A stretch of 64,000 bases of DNA from JBJXGE01 sp046154185. GTDB lineage: Bacteria > Planctomycetota > UBA8108 > UBA1146 > JAJFFE01. The DNA lies in assembly GCA_046154185.1 (NCBI GenBank), contig JBJXGE010000070.1, forward strand, positions 62,001 to 126,000, in the 5' to 3' direction. Every line of letters starts with the position of its first letter. The first letter of the stretch is position 1. Below the pieces are notes generated by a model that ran no database searches, was not told where the DNA came from, and was given only the letters and a program-made list of their open reading frames with translations. Position numbers and translations under genes: made by a program. Positions 1 to 7,628 of the stretch are shown piece by piece.

Positions 1-707
1 TTCGCGGAACCGAGATCGGTGACAATGATTTGACCATCGCGCAGTTCGATCCGCGTGTGCGTGCGCGAGATCTTGCCGTCTTTCAGCACCATGTCGCAAT
101 TGAGTGAGCGACCGATGAGCAGATCCGCGGAGCCGTCGACGACTAACAGTTTGCCGAGATCCTCGGGAGCGCCGTCGATGACGGTGAGCTGCAGTACGCC
201 GCGCGTGGGGCCGGCGGCAACTTCTTCGCGCGGTGTCGCTCCCCCGGCGGCGTTCTCCGACTTCAAGCGATTTGGCGGTGGCGCTGCGAACGGCGCGATG
301 GGCGCTTTCGGCCCGGCGTGCTCGGCGACCAGCGTTCGAACTTGGTCTGGCGCGACCGTGGGCGCATTAGTAGTGGCTGGTTTCTTATTCGGCGTCGGCG
401 GCGTGAACGTGAACTGCAACTCGGTCTGACCGATGCGAATGATCTCGCCACCATCGAGCGCTCGACTGTCGACAATGATGTCGTTGATCGACGAGCCGCG
501 CTCATCACTGAGATTCTTGAACACCCATTTGCCGTGACGCTGACTGATGCGCGCATGATTGAGCCCACAAAGCTCGTCGCGGAGCTTCACGTGACACCCC
601 GCGCCACGGCCGATTTCGAACACGGTGAGGTCGGAGAGCACAAAGACGCCGTCCTTGAGCGGTCCGCTGATGACGCGCAGGTAGGCTGTGTCGTTGGAAG
701 TCGCCAT
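1..707 (-). CDS. FHA-domain protein, C-terminus beyond window edge
   Basis: The frame opens at an ATG at 707 and runs off the left edge, so only the first 235 residues are present. Two forkhead-associated domains are visible. The first spans about residues 30-98, with EIGRG and NHARIS at the core positions. The second starts near residue 172, with IGRS and SRTHTRIE, the Arg/Ser/His pattern that in this family binds phosphothreonine peptides. A Pro/Ala-rich linker of about 70 residues joins them. FHA proteins read Ser/Thr kinase signalling. A kinase is encoded at 37182-39656, but nothing ties the two together. No signal peptide is seen, so a cytosolic protein is likely. No clear ribosome binding site precedes the ATG. 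Confidence 0.8.
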   Translation of the reverse strand, partial: MATSNDTAYLRVISGPLKDGVFVLSDLTVFEIGRGAGCHVKLRDELCGLNHARISQRHGKWVFKNLSDERGSSINDIIVDSRALDGGEIIRIGQTELQFTFTPPTPNKKPATTNAPTVAPDQVRTLVAEHAGPKAPIAPFAAPPPNRLKSENAAGGATPREEVAAGPTRGVLQLTVIDGAPEDLGKLLVVDGSADLLIGRSLNCDMVLKDGKISRTHTRIELRDGQIIVTDLGSA

Positions 708-1031
708 ATTGAGCCGTCCACGAAATCCGACTGAGCCGGACGAACGCACGAGCCGGACCGACCAACGCTCGATCGCCCGACCCGAATCAAGAATACTGTC
801 AATCAAATCTAGCCCATTGGCGACAAGGCGGCAAATCGGCCCGTGAACCGGCGGCCGCTGCGGCTCGAGCCGAGGTCAAAAGGTTGCCGGTTGGGACGCG
901 ACAAGTCCGCGTGCCGGCTCACAATATTGCCGGCAGCCGACTCCTGGACCGACTCCTTAGACGCACTCCTAGCCCTACAGCCGGCAACTGATGGACGGCA
1001 GGCGATCGCTGGGGCTACGGCTCGAAAAATC
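708..1031. other. Intergenic region, no gene seen
   Basis: This is the stretch between two minus-strand genes. I find no convincing coding frame. The only visible structure is an 8-bp inverted repeat (TTGCCGGC at 927-934, GCCGGCAA at 980-987) with a 45-nt gap, downstream of the dockerin-like gene. It is too weak to call a terminator. Confidence 0.5.
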
Positions 1032-1883
1032 TTACTCGCAGCTGAGACCGTCCGCGGTCGGATCGAGGCCGCTCAATGGGAATGGCGCCGGGATCGACGG
1101 ACCGGAGAGGAACAAGTAGTTCAATTCATAGATCGGGTCGGACTGCGTGATCATGCCGTCGTCGTTGATGTCCATGATCGACAGGCAATCCGGCGCGGCG
1201 CCGCCCGCGTGCAAGTAGGACAGAATCGTCACGGCGTCCGCAATGTTGAACTTGGTGTCGAGGTTCGTGTCGCCCCGCACGAACGCGACCTCCCCGATCA
1301 CCGAAATGGCACCGCTGATGAGATTCGGCGAGATCGAATCGAAGTCGATCACAAAAATGTTGCTGACGGGCGGCGTCCCAACGTCATTGACGAAAACGAG
1401 CGGAATCTCGTCGACCTCCGCGGCGCTCGGCAACACGTTGCAAACGAAGTTCGCGTACACCAACTCAAAATCCGGGATCCCGGGAATGACTTGCCCCGCG
1501 TAGGGTGGCAGCAAGTCGAGCAAGACCGCAAAAATGAAGAAACCTTCGCTCTCGTAGTTTTCGTAGTTCACGAATTCAGCGCCAACGGCTTCGGCGAGCG
1601 TACCGTCGATATTGACCGCCACCGCCTCCAGGTACTCGAGTCCATAATTGACGACAATCGAGTAGCCCTTCACATCCGCATTGTTCACGCCGACGATTTC
1701 CACCACGTGATTCAGGGTTCCCGGCGCGGCTTCACTCGGCGCAATGAGCAAATTGTTCTCACCGGAAACCATCTGCGCGGTCGCCGGCGCCGCGGCTGCG
1801 AACACAACGAACAGCACGGGCAAGCAGAACAACAACGTTTGCACACTCGGCAATGCCCGAACCTGGACTTTTGTACGTGGCAT
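1032..1883 (-). CDS. Secreted protein with C-terminal dockerin-like repeats
   Basis: The 283-residue protein starts at the ATG at 1883, which has AGGAG eight bases upstream. Residues 1-36 form a signal peptide ending near ATAQ. Residues about 40-195 are a beta-rich domain that resembles a cohesin or carbohydrate-binding fold in its hydrophobic pattern; this is inference. The C-terminus carries two EF-hand-like dockerin repeats, the first with RGDTNLDTKFNIADAV and the second with DINDDGMITQSDPIYELN. It ends with LDPTADGLSCE, a shorter version of the Cys tail shared with proteins at 14189, 28350, 29516, 34611, 44723 and 59117. In planctomycetes such proteins are exported and thought to be surface-associated. 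The substrate or partner is unknown. Confidence 0.85.
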   Translation of the reverse strand: MPRTKVQVRALPSVQTLLFCLPVLFVVFAAAAPATAQMVSGENNLLIAPSEAAPGTLNHVVEIVGVNNADVKGYSIVVNYGLEYLEAVAVNIDGTLAEAVGAEFVNYENYESEGFFIFAVLLDLLPPYAGQVIPGIPDFELVYANFVCNVLPSAAEVDEIPLVFVNDVGTPPVSNIFVIDFDSISPNLISGAISVIGEVAFVRGDTNLDTKFNIADAVTILSYLHAGGAAPDCLSIMDINDDGMITQSDPIYELNYLFLSGPSIPAPFPLSGLDPTADGLSCE

Positions 1884-2565
1884 TCGACATTCTCCTAATC
1901 AGCAACACCAAATCACCGGGCTCCCACCCAGCACGAATATTCCTCTAGCAGCGGCAGCAAGAAATTGCTGCTCCCTCGAGCGGCGTCCATTCTTCGAGTT
2001 CGCCTTCGAGCGAGCAGCGGATCGCCCGCGATCGAGCTTCCGAGAGCGCGGCGTAATTGGTTGGCTCTCCGGGAGCGAAAGAACGCGACGATCATGAGCC
2101 GAACTGGCGCCGACGCCTCAAGACGAGACTCGCTTCGAAGGTCGACACAAGGGCCAAATCATACTGCCCGACGAGCGTCGGACAAGCCTCCGGCCGGCGG
2201 CGCGACGCTAACTCTCACTGGAGGGCCGACGGATCGACCGGCCGTGCGGACAAAGTCGCGCGCCGAATACGGTGCACTCGCTCCATGGGCAACGATAATT
2301 AAAAAAAAATCGGGAGAAGGACTTTGTACGCTGCCAACAGTGCCCGCCAGTCGTTGGAGCGCCGCGTCTTCTCCCGGAATCTGCCCATATCACTGCAACT
2401 GCAAGGCCAAAGCAAACGTACCGCGCTATCTTGGACCGAGAACTCAGCCTACTTCGGCGTCGGCGGCCGCGGCGGCGACCTGCCATGCTTCGATTCGTGG
2501 CATTTTGGCGACGTCCGCGCGCTATATTCGCGCAGCCCACTCATAGTCCTTCTCGTCCGCGGAAT
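1884..2565. other. Long intergenic region, nothing identified
   Basis: This 680-base stretch separates two minus-strand genes and should hold the promoter of the dockerin-like gene at 1032-1883. Several open frames cross it, but their products are Arg/Ser/Ala-rich with no domain, signal peptide or ribosome binding site, so I do not call them. An A9 run at 2301-2309 reads as T9 on the minus strand but has no hairpin before it, so it does not qualify as a terminator. Confidence 0.5.
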
Positions 2566-4008
2566 TCAGCTCCCGCGCTCGATGCGATAACGATCCATGA
2601 AACGATACAGACGATTCCGGTCGATGCGCAGCAGCGTCGCCGCGCGACTCTTCACGCCGCGCGAGGCTTGCAGTGCGCGCACGATGTGACCGCGAACGAT
2701 TTGATCGAGACTTGGAAACACATGCTCGTCCCCGTTCTTCGATTCGACGCGGGGCTCGGTCGATTGCGCGAGTTCCAGCGGCAAATCGGCGACGGTGAGC
2801 CGCGCGTCGTCGCGCCCGAGCGCGAATGCGCGTTCGATGACGTTCTGAAGTTCGCGCACATTGCCCGGCCAACTGTAACTCTGAAATGTCTCCATCACGG
2901 GCCGAGTGACTTCGCGCGGCGCCACGCGATATGAACGCGCGACGCTTTGCATGAAGTAATCCACCAAGAGCGGAAGATCGTCGATGCGTTCGCGCAGCGG
3001 CGGCACATGAATATTGACGACATTGATACGGTAGTAGAGATCCGCACGGAATTTGCCGTCCTTGACCAACTGCGCAATGTCGCGATTGGTCGCCGTGATG
3101 ATGCGCGCATGGACCGGCTGCGATTGCGTTGCGCCGAGCGGCGTGACTTCGCGTTCGGCAATCGCGCGCAACAAATTGACTTGTAAATCGATATCGAGCT
3201 CGGTGATCTCGTCGAGGAACAGCGTGCCGTGGCGCGCCGCCACAAAGACGCCCTCTTGGTCGGCGATCGCGCCGGTGAAGGTGCCCTTTTTGTGACCGAA
3301 CAATTGACTCTCGAGGAGATTCCGCGCGAAGGCGCCGCAATTGACGCCGATGTAGGGCGAATTGACCTCGGCGGATTTGCGCAAGTGTTCGCGCTCGCTC
3401 GGACTCAAATCGGGCGGCAAACGCATGTCGAGATTACGGCGATGAATCGCGCGTGCGATCAGCTCTTTGCCGGTGCCAGGCTCGCCATGGATGAGCACGA
3501 TCGACGGCCGATTCGCGACGCGCTCGATGACATCGAAGATCTCTCGCATCGCGCGGTTCGCGCCGATGATCTCGCCGTATCGACCCGAACGCCGAACCGC
3601 TTCCGAGAGTCGCGAAACTTCAGAGCGCAGCGCGCGTTCCTCGAGGCACCGCTCGATGCGCACGAGCAACTGCGTCGGATCGAGCGGCTTGACGATGAAG
3701 TCGGCCGCGCCGAGTCGCATGGAGTTGACCGCATGATCGATCGTGCCGTGGCCGGTTAATATCACGACCGGCAAGTTCGGCCATTCCTTGCGCGCCTCGC
3801 GCGCGAGTTCAAGGCCATCCATATTCGGCATCTGCATATCAGTGATCAGCAGTTGAAACGGTTCGCGCCGCATCAGCGCGAGCGCTTCCGCCGCGGAACG
3901 CGCGCTCGACACGGCATACCCATTCGCCCGCAATATGCCCGCGAGACTCTCGAGAGTCTGCATCTCATCGTCGGTAATGAGAATTCGATTTCCAGCAGCA
4001 GCGATCAT
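2566..4008 (-). CDS. NtrC-family sigma-54-dependent response regulator
   Basis: I start this 480-residue protein at the ATG at 4008, because the receiver domain (RILITDDE) begins directly after it; the frame stays open upstream to 4128. The receiver domain has the acidic pair D13/D14, phosphoacceptor D57, T85 and K107. The AAA+ domain has Walker A GEPGTGKE (175-182) and Walker B GTLFLDEI (261-268). The loop that contacts sigma-54 reads GTFTGA (242-247) instead of GAFTGA. About 25 extra residues lie between the Walker A helix and VNCGAF. A Fis-type helix-turn-helix ends the protein (RAATLLRIDRNRLYRF). In this family, phosphorylation drives ATP-dependent opening of sigma-54 promoters. The histidine-kinase-like gene just upstream (4160-5305) is the likely partner. 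Target genes are unknown. Confidence 0.93.
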   Translation of the reverse strand: MIAAAGNRILITDDEMQTLESLAGILRANGYAVSSARSAAEALALMRREPFQLLITDMQMPNMDGLELAREARKEWPNLPVVILTGHGTIDHAVNSMRLGAADFIVKPLDPTQLLVRIERCLEERALRSEVSRLSEAVRRSGRYGEIIGANRAMREIFDVIERVANRPSIVLIHGEPGTGKELIARAIHRRNLDMRLPPDLSPSEREHLRKSAEVNSPYIGVNCGAFARNLLESQLFGHKKGTFTGAIADQEGVFVAARHGTLFLDEITELDIDLQVNLLRAIAEREVTPLGATQSQPVHARIITATNRDIAQLVKDGKFRADLYYRINVVNIHVPPLRERIDDLPLLVDYFMQSVARSYRVAPREVTRPVMETFQSYSWPGNVRELQNVIERAFALGRDDARLTVADLPLELAQSTEPRVESKNGDEHVFPSLDQIVRGHIVRALQASRGVKSRAATLLRIDRNRLYRFMDRYRIERGS

Positions 4009-4159
4009 CGATGCACCATTTTTCTGAAGGAACTTGGCGCAAGCCCCTTCGAATTCGCCGGGCGCGACGGAAACTGCACGTGTCATCGGTTGCGTCAGCA
4101 CGTCACCGAGCACGGTCGCACGACTCACCGGCGCAGACGGAAACCATTGGCCTAACTGC

Positions 4160-5305
4160 TTATTGCAGCGGCGATCTTATGTCGGCCACGCCCGCCAATT
4201 CCACAACAAAACCCGATGTCGACGCCTCCGATGGCGGAACGGCCCCTAATCCGATCGAGTGTGTTGCCGCACTCTGTGTAGCGCGTGCGTCGAGTCGCCA
4301 GCCGAATTGCCGGGCTCGCAACCCAATCACTTCGAGACTCGAATCGGTTTTCGCCGTCGATGCATCGACTGCGAGATCGCCGCGGAAAAGACGCTTTGTC
4401 GCGCACGAACATCGAACTATCCAGTGGCGATTCTCGGTCGTCTGGGCTTGCAGCGTGACGCGGTCTCCCGCCTCGAGCTGCTCGCCGCAGTGCCAGACGA
4501 GCGCGAGCAGCACGCTCAAGAGCGCTTGCGGCTCCGCCACGGCAAACGACGAACTTTGCGCATCAATCACCAGCTCGACCTTGCGTTGCGAGAGCGTGTG
4601 TTGCACGAGTTCGCGTAGCGTCTCGAGCACGTGCGAAACTTCGTTCGCGCCCGCCTGCGTTGCGGTGCGAGAAATGCACCCGACGAGCGCCTGCACGCTG
4701 CGAAAAACGCTGCGGAGACTGACCTCGGCTTGTGTCATGGGGATCCGCATCGACGGATCGATCGCGGCGCGGTCGGGTCGACACATCACATCGATCGCGT
4801 ACGCCGCATTCACGACGACCGTCAAATCGTTCCGCAACCGATGCGCGATTCCCGAGAGAAAAGGCGCGAGCGCACTCAGAGTCTCGACGCGCGAGTCGCG
4901 GCTCGCGGCGACGGCGGCGGCCCCGACGCCCCGCGCGTCATTGTTCGGCCGGCCGAGCGCGATCAATGTCGCGCCATCGGGCAGCCGCAATCGTTCGGCG
5001 ACGTAACACGAATGCGCAAGCCGCGTGGTAGGCCCCGTCGTGACGCGCGCGTCGAGCAACTCCGCGACGGTGACGCCGAGTCCAGTCAGCACCGCAGATT
5101 CGGCGATGGGCGAGAGTCCCGCACTGCCCGGCTTTGCGGCACCCTGCTGGGCGTCGCGCGCGTCAGATTCACTCGGTGCGGAAGGACCCAAGAACTCGCG
5201 CGCCGACGGGTTGGCGAAGACTCGCAAATTGGGTGCGACGTAGAGCAACGGCACCGCAACGGCGAACGCACCTTGAAAAATAACGGAATCCGCAATTTCG
5301 ATCAC
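4160..5305 (-). CDS. Degenerate histidine-kinase-like sensor protein
   Basis: The 381-residue protein starts at GTG (5305) with AGGAGG four bases upstream. The N-terminal 110 residues look like a degenerate PAS-type sensing region. A dimerisation/phosphoacceptor-like segment follows, with H155 in SGIAHRLRNDLTVV. The C-terminal part has the length of an ATP-binding domain, but I cannot find a proper N-box (the segment reads LVWHCGEQL, without the Asn) or a DxGxG G1 box. It may therefore be a non-catalytic sensor, or it may bind nucleotide in a diverged way. It has no transmembrane segment, so a cytosolic location is likely. It is followed on the same strand by the NtrC-type regulator at 2566-4008, which suggests a two-component pair. 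Confidence 0.7.
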   Translation of the reverse strand: MIEIADSVIFQGAFAVAVPLLYVAPNLRVFANPSAREFLGPSAPSESDARDAQQGAAKPGSAGLSPIAESAVLTGLGVTVAELLDARVTTGPTTRLAHSCYVAERLRLPDGATLIALGRPNNDARGVGAAAVAASRDSRVETLSALAPFLSGIAHRLRNDLTVVVNAAYAIDVMCRPDRAAIDPSMRIPMTQAEVSLRSVFRSVQALVGCISRTATQAGANEVSHVLETLRELVQHTLSQRKVELVIDAQSSSFAVAEPQALLSVLLALVWHCGEQLEAGDRVTLQAQTTENRHWIVRCSCATKRLFRGDLAVDASTAKTDSSLEVIGLRARQFGWRLDARATQSAATHSIGLGAVPPSEASTSGFVVELAGVADIRSPLQ

Positions 5306-5531
5306 GTTGCCTCCTGCGCGGCCGGATGAGTCGGCTGCGGAAGCATCAGCAAAGAAAAGGCGGCGTGCGGCACCCCCCCCACGAAACGCCTAACGCGCGT
5401 ATGCTAGACGACGTCGAGCAAAAGCGAAAGACTCCGCTTGCAAGCGCGTCGGCGTGATGCAGTCAGTTTTCTGGTCGGCGATGGAGTGGGAGGTCAATTC
5501 GCGGGCGCGGGTCGGGCAGTCTCGGTGGAGG

Positions 5532-5586
5532 AAAAAAAACGGGCAGCCGGCGCCAAAGTCCACACCACGGTTTTGCCCGGCCGCCC
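5532..5586 (-). terminator. Orphan rho-independent terminator, minus strand
   Basis: Read on the minus strand, an arm GGGCGGCCGG (5577-5586) pairs with CCGGCTGCCC (5541-5550), with one mismatch in ten positions and a 26-nt loop. One G and then eight T residues follow (5532-5539). This is the classic shape of an intrinsic terminator. The only gene further along on this strand, the sensor at 4160-5305, begins downstream of it, so the transcript being ended is not a known gene. The plus-strand reading has no T run. Confidence 0.55.
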
Positions 5587-5664
5587 ATTTTGCGAACGCA
5601 GGACCGAAGCCCTCGTCCGCGTGTTGCTGTGTTGTCTCAAGCCTGAGTCGCGAAGAAAGAAAGA

Positions 5665-5728
5665 AGAGGCGAGCTGACCGGTGCTCTTCCAAGGAAGTAA
5701 GCGTTCCCCAAGGTCTCGGCTCGCCTCT
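5665..5728. ncRNA. Candidate structured RNA hairpin upstream of purF
   Basis: A perfect 10-bp stem (AGAGGCGAGC at 5665-5674 with GCTCGCCTCT at 5719-5728) encloses GACC/GGTC, which pairs across a small internal loop, and an apical hairpin built on CTTC/GAAG. On the minus strand it is followed by a T-rich run. I checked for 4.5S RNA, tmRNA and RNase P signature motifs on both strands and did not find them. It may be part of a minus-strand small RNA ending at 5532, or a leader structure of purF. Which strand is functional is unknown. Confidence 0.3.
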
Positions 5729-6134
5729 CCAGTTCTAAGTCTTCGGAGAGTGAATGAGTCGTGAAACAAGCTGCTTGTTGAGATTCCGGACCAGTTATCT
5801 CAAAGAGTCCAGACAGGCGGCTTTTCCTCTTCCAGCACACCAAACGAACAAACGAAACACCACCTGCCTGGAAATCGTTTTGCGTTTTCGTCGCGCGCCG
5901 CGCCTCGACCCACCGGGCCAAAACGCTGCGCACATTTTTAGACTCGGATGGAATGGCGACGGCCGCAAACGCCAATCTTTGTCAGCTCCGCTACGCGCGC
6001 GGGGTCGCTTCAAACGTCTCCACATGCGAGCGCGAAGCAGGTACGATCGGCGCCTCAGCGCGCTGCGCGCGCGCGCCTCGCGAGGCGCAGCGACACCGCA
6101 TCAGCGACAGGAACCCACGCCTGCAAGGACGCCC

Positions 6135-7586
6135 ATGTGCGGATTCATAGGCATCGTGACGGCCGCGAACGCGGTCGCGCCACTGATCTACGAAGGCCTC
6201 TTGTGCTTACAGCATCGCGGCCAAGATGCCGCCGGCATGGTCACGTTTGATCGCGCCTTCGAACTCAAGAAGGGGAATGGCTTGGTGCGCGATGTGTTTC
6301 GCGCGAAAAATATGGAGCGACTGACGGGCAATATGGGCATCGGTCACGTTCGCTATCCCACGATCGGCGCCGGTTCCTCCAGCGATGCTCAGCCGTTCCT
6401 GATCAATTTCCCCTACGGAATTGCGATGGCGCACAACGGCAACGTCACCAACCACGCCGAACTGAACAAGTTCATGGTTGAGAAGAAGACGCTGATCAAC
6501 TCGAGCTGTGATGTCGAGCTGATCTTGAATGTCCTGGCGATCGAGCTCGGTCGCATGGGCGTACCGGATTTGACTCCGGAAGTTTTGTTTCAGGCGGTCG
6601 ACGCCGTACTGCGCCACGTGAAGGGATCGTATTCGGTCGTCGCGCTGATCGCGGACTACGGCGTGCTCGCGTTCCGCGATCCCTTCGGCATTCGGCCGAT
6701 GATCTATGGTGAGCGCCGCAATGATCGCGGGTCCTTCGACTACGCGACGGCTTCAGAAAACGTCGCGCTCGACATCATCGGCTTCAGCAATTGGCGAGAC
6801 GTGCAACCCGGCGAAGCCGTGCTGTTCCGCCCCGGCGAACCAGTGGTCCGCCACAAGGTCCTCGCGACGAATCACCACCCATGCATTTTCGAGCACGTTT
6901 ATTTCGCCCGACCCGACTCAGTGATCGATGGGATGAGCGTCTACCAGTCGCGGCGAAACTTCGGCCAAAAGCTCGCGACCAAAATCAAGAAACTCGGCCT
7001 CAAGATCGACGTGGTCATCCCAATTCCCGATTCCGCCTGCACCGCCGCCGGCACGCTCGCGAGCGCGCTCGGCGTCGAATACCGCGAAGGTTTCGTGAAG
7101 AACCGCTATATCGGACGGACCTTCATCATGCCCGACCAGCAACACCGTACGGACGGCATTCGCCGGAAGCTCAACGCCATTCCGATGGAATTTGCCGGCA
7201 AGGATGTGCTGCTCGTCGACGACAGCATCGTGCGCGGCAACACATCGCGGAAGATCGTCGAACTGGCGCGGCAGGCCGGTGCCCGCAAAGTCTACTTTGC
7301 ATCGTGCTCGCCGCCGGTCCAGCACCCTTGTGTATATGGCATCGACATGGCGACGCGAAAGGAGCTCGTGGCGCGCGGTCGCGAGATCGACGCGATTCGA
7401 CGCGAGATCGACGCCGACGCGTTGATCTACCAAGACCTTGCCGACCTCGAAGAGTCGGCGCGCAGTGGCAACTCGGCGATCACCGAGTTCTGCACCGCGT
7501 GCTTCTCCGGCAACTACCCGACGCAAGACATCACTCGCGAGATGTTCGACACGATCGAGCAAGAGCGCCTGTGCGTCCGCGATTAG
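6135..7586 (+). CDS. purF: Amidophosphoribosyltransferase
   Basis: This 483-residue enzyme performs the first committed step of purine synthesis, transferring the glutamine amide to PRPP to give phosphoribosylamine. The start is fixed by MCGFIG: after Met removal, Cys2 is the N-terminal nucleophile of the glutaminase domain. Other glutaminase landmarks are HRGQDAAG and GHVRYPT. The phosphoribosyltransferase domain carries the PRPP-binding motif LLVDDSIVRGNT near residues 357-368. The four cysteines that hold a 4Fe-4S cluster in the Bacillus-type enzymes appear to be present (HHPCIFEHVYF, QHPCVYG and CTAC), although there is no propeptide. The open frame extends far upstream, but that part is not conserved-looking. 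The gene stands alone, not in a pur operon, and ends inside a strong hairpin. Confidence 0.97.
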   Translation: MCGFIGIVTAANAVAPLIYEGLLCLQHRGQDAAGMVTFDRAFELKKGNGLVRDVFRAKNMERLTGNMGIGHVRYPTIGAGSSSDAQPFLINFPYGIAMAHNGNVTNHAELNKFMVEKKTLINSSCDVELILNVLAIELGRMGVPDLTPEVLFQAVDAVLRHVKGSYSVVALIADYGVLAFRDPFGIRPMIYGERRNDRGSFDYATASENVALDIIGFSNWRDVQPGEAVLFRPGEPVVRHKVLATNHHPCIFEHVYFARPDSVIDGMSVYQSRRNFGQKLATKIKKLGLKIDVVIPIPDSACTAAGTLASALGVEYREGFVKNRYIGRTFIMPDQQHRTDGIRRKLNAIPMEFAGKDVLLVDDSIVRGNTSRKIVELARQAGARKVYFASCSPPVQHPCVYGIDMATRKELVARGREIDAIRREIDADALIYQDLADLEESARSGNSAITEFCTACFSGNYPTQDITREMFDTIEQERLCVRD

Positions 7587-7622
7587 ATTCGGAACAAGCG
7601 CTGCGCGCTTGTTCCGAATCTA
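7584..7622. terminator. Perfect 18-bp hairpin at the end of purF
   Basis: Positions 7584-7601 and 7605-7622 are exact reverse complements separated by the loop TGC. The left arm begins with the purF stop codon TAG. There is no T run on either side. The hairpin sits in the 42-base gap between purF and the convergent gene ending at 7629, so it could stop transcription from both directions. The inner part resembles the hairpin at 37140-37174. Confidence 0.7.
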
Positions 7623-7628
7623 GCTGCT

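Larger units (their letters stand above)
5306..6134. other. 829-base non-coding region upstream of purF with RNA-like structures
   Basis: This lies between a divergent sensor gene and purF. I see no believable protein here. It contains a terminator-like hairpin with a T8 run on the minus strand (5532-5586) and a second hairpin at 5665-5728. A short palindrome (AACAAG/CTTGTT, 5765-5779) follows. No known gene lies upstream of the minus-strand terminator, so an unannotated minus-strand transcript starting somewhere between 5600 and 6100 is possible. The same region could also act as the purF leader. Confidence 0.45.

Noticed and set aside
797..802. TTGACA on the minus strand as a -35 box for the FHA gene
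   Set aside because: No -10-like hexamer lies at 16-19 bases spacing.
843..1898. Plus-strand open frame across the dockerin-like gene
   Set aside because: It is antisense to a gene with signal peptide, EF-hand repeats and a strong ribosome binding site. The product is charged and of low complexity.
2301..2309. A9 run as a possible minus-strand terminator
   Set aside because: No stem-loop precedes the T9 run on the minus strand.
1965..2546. Long plus-strand open frame in the gap before the NtrC-type gene
   Set aside because: The product is Arg/Ser/Ala-rich, with no domain, signal peptide, ribosome binding site or homology-like pattern. High GC gives such frames by chance.
2200..2565. Sigma-54 (-24/-12) promoter near the NtrC-type gene
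   Set aside because: No GG-N10-GC pair in a TGGCAC/TTGCA context could be found in the gap downstream of the regulator gene.
4011..5006. Plus-strand open frame across the sensor gene
   Set aside because: The opposite strand has a good start with AGGAGG and a readable sensor-kinase pattern; this frame is Ser/Arg-rich and featureless.
5590..6000. tRNA, tmRNA, RNase P RNA or signal-recognition-particle RNA in the region upstream of purF
   Set aside because: I looked for GTTCGAATC-type T-arms, the GGAAGCAGCC core of SRP RNA and the GAGGAAAGTCC core of RNase P on both strands and found none. A GGAAGAGCACCGG word resembles a tRNA D-arm by chance, without the rest of a cloverleaf.
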